Source: Microbacterium sp. cf046 | GTDB taxonomy: Bacteria; Actinomycetota; Actinomycetes; Actinomycetales; Microbacteriaceae | Assembly: GCF_900114345.1 (NCBI RefSeq) | Contig: NZ_FOZJ01000001.1 | Location: 372,001-436,000, forward strand | Direction: 5' to 3' | Length of the DNA: 64,000 nucleotides | Shown: in pieces, positions 58,581 to 64,000 of the stretch | Layout of the letters: each line of letters starts with the position of its first letter | Position numbering within the stretch: the stretch's first letter is position 1 | Notes under the pieces: generated by a model | What the model was told of the DNA's origin: nothing | Seen by the model: only the letters and a program-made list of their open reading frames with translations | The model's database searches: none | Translations under genes and position numbers: made by a program

Positions 58581-59432
58581 TCAGCCCAGACCCCACGGAA
58601 AGAGGACCCAGAAGATCGCGGCGGATGCGGCCAAGAAGAGTGCGATGAACACGACATCGCGCGCACGGAACGGAACGACGTGCCGCTCGGTGCGATCGGG
58701 GTGGGCGCCGAAGGCCCGTGCATCCATCGCCAGCGCGACGCGCTCGGCGTGGCGGATGGCGCCGGCCAGGAGCGGGACGATGTACCCGCTCCACCGGGCG
58801 ATCGCAGCGAAGGGTCCGCGGCCGCCGTGTGCGCCGCGCACCCGATGCGCCTGCCGGATCACCTCGAGCTCGTGGCCGAAGCGCGGCACGAAGCGGAACG
58901 CGGCCAGCGCCGTGTAGCCGATCCGATACGGCACGCGAAGCTGCTGCACGGTGGAGCGGACGAGGTCGGGACCGGTCGTACTGAGCCCGGCGATGAGCGC
59001 GAGGGCGACGATCGCCGCGATGCGCAGACCGGTCGCCAACCCGACCACCAGCGCGCCGCCGTACAGCGTCCAGGACCCGATCTGCCAGACGACGACACTC
59101 TGATCGACGTGCGCCGGATCGGTCCAGAGCGAGAAGCCGAAGCCGATCGCCGCGGCGCCCAGCGGCAGCGCGAGCAGGAGCACGAGTGCGAGCCGGCGCG
59201 TGAAGCTGACGCCGATCAGCAGCACCGCGTACGCCAGCAGCAGGAACGCGAGCGGCGTGGCGAGATCCCTCACGAACACCAGAAGGACCATCGCTGGCAC
59301 CGGCGCCAGCAGCTTCGCGAGCGGGTTGAGCCGATACAGGAACCGCACCGGCGCGGCGGTCACGGCATCCGCGTACGGGTCGACCGCCATGCGCGGCACC
59401 TGCGCGGCCAGGAGCGGTCCGGTGGCGGTCAC
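58581..59432 (-). CDS. ECF transporter transmembrane component (EcfT/YkoC type)
   Basis: This 283-residue membrane protein has five or six helices and the EcfT cytoplasmic coupling residues (FRFVPRFGHELEVIRQAHRVRG and AMDARAFGAHPDRT). It starts at GTG 59432, which overlaps the ATPase stop (GTGA). The gene order S component, double ATPase, T component matches ykoEDC, which carries thiamine-related pyrimidine in Bacillus. Confidence 0.87.
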   Translation of the reverse strand: MTATGPLLAAQVPRMAVDPYADAVTAAPVRFLYRLNPLAKLLAPVPAMVLLVFVRDLATPLAFLLLAYAVLLIGVSFTRRLALVLLLALPLGAAAIGFGFSLWTDPAHVDQSVVVWQIGSWTLYGGALVVGLATGLRIAAIVALALIAGLSTTGPDLVRSTVQQLRVPYRIGYTALAAFRFVPRFGHELEVIRQAHRVRGAHGGRGPFAAIARWSGYIVPLLAGAIRHAERVALAMDARAFGAHPDRTERHVVPFRARDVVFIALFLAASAAIFWVLFPWGLG

Positions 59433-61291
59433 GCGGCGCCTCCGGGCAGGTCGGACAGCCGAGCGATGCGAGCGAGATCGGGATGCCGCGTCACCGCGCG
59501 CAGCGCTTGCGCCAGCGGCGGCATCCGCAGTCCGGCACGCTCGATGAGCTCGGCGTCGGCGTAGACGTCGGCGGTCGCCCCCTGCGCGAGGACGCGGCCG
59601 TCGGCGAGCACCACCATGCGGTCGGCGTACTCTGCGACCAACTGCATGTCGTGGGTCACGACGATGACGGTCGTCCCCTCCTCGTTCAGTTCGCGCAGGA
59701 GCCCGAGCAGCTCGTCGGCGCGTGCGCGGTCCTGGCCGAAGGTGGGCTCGTCCAGCGCGAGGACGGGGGCGCCGGCGACGAGCGCGGTGCCGACGGACAG
59801 CCGCCGCTTCTGTCCGCCGGAGAGCAGGAACGGGTGGGTCTGCGCCTTGGCAGTGAGACCGAACCGGTCCAGGAGCGCTTCGGTCCGCTCGCGGACCTCT
59901 GCATCCGAGAGGCGCTGCCGGCGCAGTCCGTGCGCCAGCTCGTCGAAGACCGTGTTGGCGATGAACTGGTGCTCGGGGTTCTGGAAGACGAAGCCGATGC
60001 GCGAGGCGAGCGTGCGCGCATCGGCGCGGCCGACATCGAGGCCGTCGACGTGCACCGACCCGCGCGGAGGCGGCACGACGCCGGCGAGCGCCTGGATCAG
60101 GCTCGTCTTGCCCGCGCCGTTCGCGCCGACGATGGCCAGGAACTCGCCGCGGGGCACATCGAGGTCGATGTCGTGCAGCACCTCGCGCCGGCTCCGGCGC
60201 ACCGAGAGTCCGCGCACCGTGATGATCGGGTTCGCGAGGTGGTGTGCCTCCGTGCGGCCAGACCACCCCTTCTCGCCGAAACCATGCGCGACGGGCGTGC
60301 CATCCGAGGTGGGTTCGGCGAGAAGGGGTGGTTTCGCCGTAGAGAGGGGGGCGGATGCCGGAGCCGGAGAGGCTTCGAGCGCGGCGTGCAGCTCGGCGGG
60401 CGTCAGCGGCAGCGGGTCGAGGGCGAACCCCGCACGCCGCAGCCGCAGCGCGGCCAGCGCGGAGGTCGGCAGCCACACCCCCATCTCGTGCAGCTCCTCC
60501 GCGCGTTCGCGAAGCACCGCGTCGACAGTCCCGTCCGCGACGAGGCGTCCGTCCTGATCGAGCACGACGGCGCGGTCGACGAAGCCGATCGCCGCATCGA
60601 GGTTGTGCTCGACAAGCAGGATCGCCCGGTCGCCGGCGGCCACGAGCTCGGCGAGTGCGGCGTAGACCTCCTCGGTGCCCTGCGGATCCAGATTCGCGGT
60701 CGGCTCGTCCAGCACCAGGAGCGGCGATCCCATCGCCAGCGCGCAGGCGATCGCAAGACGCTGGCGTCCGCCGCCGGAGAGCCGGTCGGGATTCTCGCCG
60801 CGACGCTCCCACAGCCCCACCCTGCGGAGCGCGGCCTCGGCTCGATCGAGCACGTCCGAGACCGGCATCCGGAGATTCTCCGGTCCGAACGCGACCTCGT
60901 CGAGCACCGTGCCCGTCACCAGCTGCGCGTCAGGATCCTGGAAGACCATGCCGACATGCGTGCTCAGCACGGCCACGGTCGCCGCCGCCGCATCGAGTGC
61001 TCCGACAGTGATCGTTCCTTCGACGTCGGCCGGCACGTCGTTCGGGATCAGACCGTTCAGCGCGAGTGTGAGCGTGGACTTGCCCGATCCGCTGGGGCCG
61101 AGCAGCAGGACGACCTCTCCCGGGGCCACGTCGAAGCGGACCGCCGCCGGGGTCGCGGCATCCTCTCCCTGATGGGTGATCGCGAGATCGCGCACCCGCA
61201 GGAGGGGGGTGCCGGCGCGCGGCGGATCGGCCGCGCCGGCGGGCCGGGGTGCCTGCGCCGAGGCGGAGGGATCGCGCTCGAGTGCGGTCAC
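59429..61291 (-). CDS. ECF transporter double ATPase (EcfA-EcfA' fusion, YkoD type)
   Basis: This 620-residue protein carries two ABC ATPases. The first has Walker A GPSGSGKST at 65-73, signature LSGGGRQRLAIA and Walker B LLVLDEPTANLD. The second has GANGAGKTS near 382, LSGGQKRRLSVG and PVLALDEPTFGQD. A linker (about 300-347) contains the segment coded by a long DNA inverted repeat. The start is GTG 61291 behind CAGGAAG. Fusion of the two A subunits is typical of YkoD. It energises the S and T components encoded on both sides. Confidence 0.9.
   Translation of the reverse strand: MTALERDPSASAQAPRPAGAADPPRAGTPLLRVRDLAITHQGEDAATPAAVRFDVAPGEVVLLLGPSGSGKSTLTLALNGLIPNDVPADVEGTITVGALDAAAATVAVLSTHVGMVFQDPDAQLVTGTVLDEVAFGPENLRMPVSDVLDRAEAALRRVGLWERRGENPDRLSGGGRQRLAIACALAMGSPLLVLDEPTANLDPQGTEEVYAALAELVAAGDRAILLVEHNLDAAIGFVDRAVVLDQDGRLVADGTVDAVLRERAEELHEMGVWLPTSALAALRLRRAGFALDPLPLTPAELHAALEASPAPASAPLSTAKPPLLAEPTSDGTPVAHGFGEKGWSGRTEAHHLANPIITVRGLSVRRSRREVLHDIDLDVPRGEFLAIVGANGAGKTSLIQALAGVVPPPRGSVHVDGLDVGRADARTLASRIGFVFQNPEHQFIANTVFDELAHGLRRQRLSDAEVRERTEALLDRFGLTAKAQTHPFLLSGGQKRRLSVGTALVAGAPVLALDEPTFGQDRARADELLGLLRELNEEGTTVIVVTHDMQLVAEYADRMVVLADGRVLAQGATADVYADAELIERAGLRMPPLAQALRAVTRHPDLARIARLSDLPGGAA
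60263..60331. repeat. Inverted repeat (REP-like) inside the ATPase linker
   Basis: Two 18-base arms, CCACCCCTTCTCGCCGAA (60263-60280) and its exact complement (60314-60331), flank 33 bases. The arms code PPLLAE and FGEKGW in the linker of the double ATPase. It looks like an insertion of a repetitive extragenic palindrome into coding DNA. Confidence 0.7.
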
Positions 61292-61322
61292 GGGTCTTCC
61301 TGATTCAGGAGCTGAATGCAGT

Positions 61323-61346
61323 CCTAACTTAGCCGACCCTAACCTT
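61323..61346. promoter_or_regulatory. Direct repeats CCTAACTT / CCTAACCTT upstream of the ATPase gene
   Basis: Two copies, at 61323-61330 and 61338-61346, spaced 15 bases, lie in the 71-bp gap between the S component and ATPase genes. The TTAGG core resembles DtxR/IdeR half-sites, but the repeats are direct, not inverted. Confidence 0.3.
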
Positions 61347-61362
61347 GGCTCCGGGGAGGCCC

Positions 61363-61914
61363 TCAGCGCTGAGCGGAGCGGGCGACTCCGGCGCGGCGCA
61401 GGGCCGCGCCGATCGCCAGTCCGACCGCGGTCCATGCGACGGGCCCGACGATGAACAGCGCGATATAGACGATCTGCCCCCACACCGGGAAGCGGGAGAC
61501 GTCCGCGGCGAACCAGATCGGCACGGCGATGACCACGCCGACCACGATGGCCGAGACGAAGAACCGCCACGCCTCCCAACGGCGGTAGCGACCGAGCGCC
61601 GCGATCCCCTCCTGCAGCGCGCCGATCAGGAGGGCGGTGCCGATGTACCGTCCGATCCACAGCGGCACGACCGCGCTCGCCACCAGGGCGGCGATCAGGT
61701 GGGTGATGAGGGCGACCCAGGGGCGCCGCAGCAGCTCCTGGGCGATGACGCCGGGAAGCACGTGCACGCCGAGCACGAGTCCGTAGAGGATCGGGACGGC
61801 GGCGGACACCGGCCCGCTGATCGCACCGGCTCCGGCGGAGAGCGCGCCCGTCGCGACGCCGATCGCCGCGCAGGTGAGCAGAACGCTCGTCGAGAGCCTG
61901 GATGCCGATGCCAC
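61363..61914 (-). CDS. ECF transporter substrate-binding S component (YkoE-like)
   Basis: This 183-residue membrane protein has about six helices. The region VLGVHVLPGVIAQELLRRPWVALITHLIAALV matches the layout of YkoE (a conserved RRP/RKPG turn before a helix), and LLIGALQEGIAALG parallels the YGIVQGLGAE strand. The start is GTG 61914, with TACGCT six bases upstream. A thiamine-precursor role is likely by synteny, but no TPP riboswitch can fit before a leaderless start. Confidence 0.75.
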   Translation of the reverse strand: MASASRLSTSVLLTCAAIGVATGALSAGAGAISGPVSAAVPILYGLVLGVHVLPGVIAQELLRRPWVALITHLIAALVASAVVPLWIGRYIGTALLIGALQEGIAALGRYRRWEAWRFFVSAIVVGVVIAVPIWFAADVSRFPVWGQIVYIALFIVGPVAWTAVGLAIGAALRRAGVARSAQR

Positions 61915-61920
61915 CTGCCC

Positions 61921-61926
61921 AGCGTA
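61921..61926 (-). promoter_or_regulatory. Leaderless -10 box of the ECF S component gene
   Basis: TACGCT on the minus strand is followed by GGGCAG and the GTG at 61914. Confidence 0.55.
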
Positions 61927-62054
61927 GTGCGCAGGTCGGATGCCATTCCCACAACCCCCTTCCCCACTCCCGAGCCGAGAGTTAGGTTTGCCGCAGGCCG
62001 TTCCCAAGCGCCTGCGCGGCGTCGGACGGCCCTTCACCCAACCGGGAGTCCGTC

Positions 62055-64000
62055 ATGGGTCGACGAGTGTTGCGCGCGGGAGTGTGCGTGACGATCGTCG
62101 CGCTCGCGTGCGGCGCGGCATCGCTCACGGGCGGTGCGGCCTTCGGCGCTGCCCCGGCTGACGAGGTCATCGCGCCGGTGCCGATCGAGTCGCCGACCGG
62201 CTCGTACATCGTCGTCCTCGACGAAGCCCCCGCCGCGACCTATCAGGGCGGCGAGGCACGGCTCGTCGCGACCCAGCCCGAGGAGGGCGAAGAGCTCGAT
62301 CCGCATTCGTCCCGCGTGCAGAGGTACGTCGCGTTCCTGCAGACCCGACAGGAGCGGGTCGCCGCCGCGGCCGACGTCGAGCCGGCGGCGACGTACCAGA
62401 TCGTGCTCAACGGCTTCAGCGCCACGCTCACGCCGGAGGACGCGGCCAGGGTCGCGGCGACCGAAGGGGTGCGTGCCGTCTACCCGGACGAGATCTTCCA
62501 CCCCGACTCCGTGGACTCGACCGCGGCGGTCGGCGCCGGAGTGACGGCGAAGGTGTCTCCCGCCCCGATCGCCGCGGATGCTCCCGGCGTGGTGATCGGC
62601 GTGATCGACACCGGGATCTCGCCGGAGAATCCGTCGTTCGCGGGCGAGCGACTGCGGGCCAGGGTGGGACCGGAACCGCATCTTGACGGCAACGAGGTCG
62701 TCTTCGAGAAGGCCGATGGGCACGAATTCCGCAGCGAGCGCGTCACCGGCGACGGGTGGGCGAAGTCGGACTACTCGACGAAGCTGGTCGGTGCGCAGGT
62801 CTTCGCCGCCGGCGCGACCGCTGCCGGCTTCGACTTCACCCATGACGTGCTCTCCCCGGTCGACAGCGACGGCCACGGCTCGCGCACGGCGAGCATCGCG
62901 GCCGGCAACGGCGACGTGAGCGCGATGATCGACAACGTGCCGTTCGGAGTCGTCTCGGGCGTCGCGCCCGATGCGCGGATCGCGGCGTACAAGGCGTGCT
63001 TCGCCGGCGAGGATCCGCTCGTCAGCACTGACGACATCTGCGTCGGAAGCGACCTCATCGCCGCACTGGAGCGCGCCGTCGCGGACGGCGTGGACGTCGT
63101 CGACTACGCGATCGGCGGTGGGGCCGGCGCGTCCGTGTGGGCCCCCGACGACCTGGCTTTCTACAACGCGGCGGTCGCGGGCGTGTTCATCGCGGTGAGC
63201 GCGGGCAACGGCGGCCCGGCCGCCGGCACGGCGCAGGCGGGAGCACCCTGGTACACCACGGTGGCGGCATCCACTGTCCGCACGTTCGAGGGGTCGCTCC
63301 GCCTGTCGACCGGCTTCGAAGCGGGCGGTGTCTCGGTCTCGGTTCCGGTCGGCGCACCCGTCACGGCACCCGTGGTCTACGCGGGGGATGCCGGGCTGGC
63401 CGGATCGGCGGACGCCGCGCTCTGCTACGCCGGCACGCTCGATCCGGCGCAGGTGGAGGGGCGGATCGTCGTCTGCGACCGCGGGACGAATTCTCGATTG
63501 GAGAAGTCGGAGGAGGTCGCGGACGCCGGCGGGGTGGGGATGATCCTCGTCAACGTCACGCCGGATTCGCTGGACAGCGACTTCCACTCCGTCCCGACCG
63601 TGCACATCGATTCGTCATACCGCGACGCGCTGCTGAGCGAGCTGGCGAGCAGCCCCGATGTCACCGCGACGCTTTCCGGTGAGAACCTCACCGGCGTCGA
63701 GATCCCGGTGCCCCAGATCGCCGCATTCTCGGGCCGCGGACCGCTGGCCGGCACCGACGATGTGCTGAGCCCCGATGTCGCGGCCCCCGGCGTCGCGATC
63801 CTCGCCGCCACCGGGAACACGCCGGAGGGCGACCCGGCGTGGGACCTCGCCTCGGGGACGTCGATGGCCGCGGCGCACGTCGCCGGGCTCGCAGCCCTCT
63901 CGCTGATGGCGCATCCCGATGCGACGCCGAGCGAGATCAAGTCCGCGCTCATGACCGGCGCGGCGAACACCTTGAACCCCGATGGATCGGCGAACGTCGA
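62055..64000 (+). CDS. Secreted S8 subtilisin-like serine protease, N-terminal part (cut by window end)
   Basis: The frame opens at ATG 62055 behind GGGAG and stays open to the window end (over 640 residues), so the C-terminus is missing. It has a signal peptide (RVLRAGVCVTIVALACGAAS), an inhibitor I9 propeptide (SYIVVLDEAPAATYQG to about residue 160) and an S8 domain. Catalytic Asp is in GVIDTGIS, His in SDGHGSRTAS, and Ser in SGTSMAAAHVAGL, with oxyanion Asn in VSAGNGG. A PA-like domain is inserted (LCYAGTLDPAQVEGRIVVCD). It is a typical large secreted subtilase of actinobacteria. Confidence 0.92.
   Translation, partial: MGRRVLRAGVCVTIVALACGAASLTGGAAFGAAPADEVIAPVPIESPTGSYIVVLDEAPAATYQGGEARLVATQPEEGEELDPHSSRVQRYVAFLQTRQERVAAAADVEPAATYQIVLNGFSATLTPEDAARVAATEGVRAVYPDEIFHPDSVDSTAAVGAGVTAKVSPAPIAADAPGVVIGVIDTGISPENPSFAGERLRARVGPEPHLDGNEVVFEKADGHEFRSERVTGDGWAKSDYSTKLVGAQVFAAGATAAGFDFTHDVLSPVDSDGHGSRTASIAAGNGDVSAMIDNVPFGVVSGVAPDARIAAYKACFAGEDPLVSTDDICVGSDLIAALERAVADGVDVVDYAIGGGAGASVWAPDDLAFYNAAVAGVFIAVSAGNGGPAAGTAQAGAPWYTTVAASTVRTFEGSLRLSTGFEAGGVSVSVPVGAPVTAPVVYAGDAGLAGSADAALCYAGTLDPAQVEGRIVVCDRGTNSRLEKSEEVADAGGVGMILVNVTPDSLDSDFHSVPTVHIDSSYRDALLSELASSPDVTATLSGENLTGVEIPVPQIAAFSGRGPLAGTDDVLSPDVAAPGVAILAATGNTPEGDPAWDLASGTSMAAAHVAGLAALSLMAHPDATPSEIKSALMTGAANTLNPDGSANV

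Noticed and set aside
61915-62054. TPP riboswitch before the ECF S component
   Set aside because: The gene looks leaderless and no conserved TPP core was seen in the 140-bp gap.
62034-63605. 523-codon minus-strand frame at the right end
   Set aside because: It masks a real plus-strand subtilase that runs off the window; Asp, His and Ser motifs of S8 are only on the plus strand.

Overview
The window is high-GC DNA with dense, mostly operon-organised genes, many GTG starts and a strong G/C third-position bias. Together with gene content typical of Actinomycetia (PurD/PurM/PurF block with a sterol-carrier-like gene, DUF3073, PGPGW protein, Rv2578c-type radical SAM protein, fused oligopeptide permease/ATPase), this suggests a Microbacteriaceae member, probably Microbacterium or a close relative. 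The genus is inferred. No rRNA, tRNA, prophage, IS or CRISPR was seen.

Layout. 1-3.9 kb: the end of a peptide-type ABC importer, including a fused permease-ATPase. 3.9-18.7 kb: an accessory catabolic island. A tetrahydrofolate-type aromatic O-demethylase (LigM/DesA-like) and a class II aldolase diverge from a LysR gene. A MarR gene then leads a tightly overlapping operon: extradiol dioxygenase, aldehyde dehydrogenase, FAH-family enzyme, second VOC protein, alpha/beta hydrolase, GlcG/HbpS protein, a MetE-like protein without the usual zinc ligands, and a small ABM-fold monooxygenase. Facing it is an operon of aldehyde dehydrogenase, LhgO, flavodoxin and MFS transporter. The likely logic is demethylation, ring cleavage and funnelling of fragments towards central acids; the substrate is unknown. 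18.8-24.8 kb: housekeeping purine genes purD, purM and purF with small conserved actinobacterial proteins. 24.9-31.4 kb: YbdK-type ligase, CynX-type MFS, PGPGW protein, DUF3073, universal stress protein, a PadR-DUF4097 operon with clear operators, and a MerR/TipA-like regulator. 31.4-37.6 kb: a ROK repressor diverging from a CUT1 sugar importer plus GH13 alpha-glucosidase. 37.7-46.6 kb: small stress-type proteins, topoisomerase IB, a FluC fluoride-channel pair, a SwrC-like RND transporter with a long acidic tail, and a kinase/PLP-enzyme pair. 46.6-64 kb: membrane proteins, a DEAD-box helicase with a repeat-rich N-terminus and structured leader, a VOC protein, radical SAM protein, VanY-type carboxypeptidase, acyl-CoA dehydrogenase, secreted M28 aminopeptidase, a YkoEDC-like ECF transporter, and a subtilase cut by the window end.

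Regulatory themes. At least eleven genes show a -10 hexamer followed by exactly six bases and then the start codon, the signature of leaderless transcription. A shared CGATATATCG palindrome links the PadR-DUF4097 operon to the PGPGW gene. The TipA-like gene has a 19-bp-spacer promoter with a palindrome and an in-frame internal start that would make the ligand-binding domain alone. Three separate terminators share GGATGCCGC arms.

All calls come from reading the sequence and from remembered family features. No database search was run.
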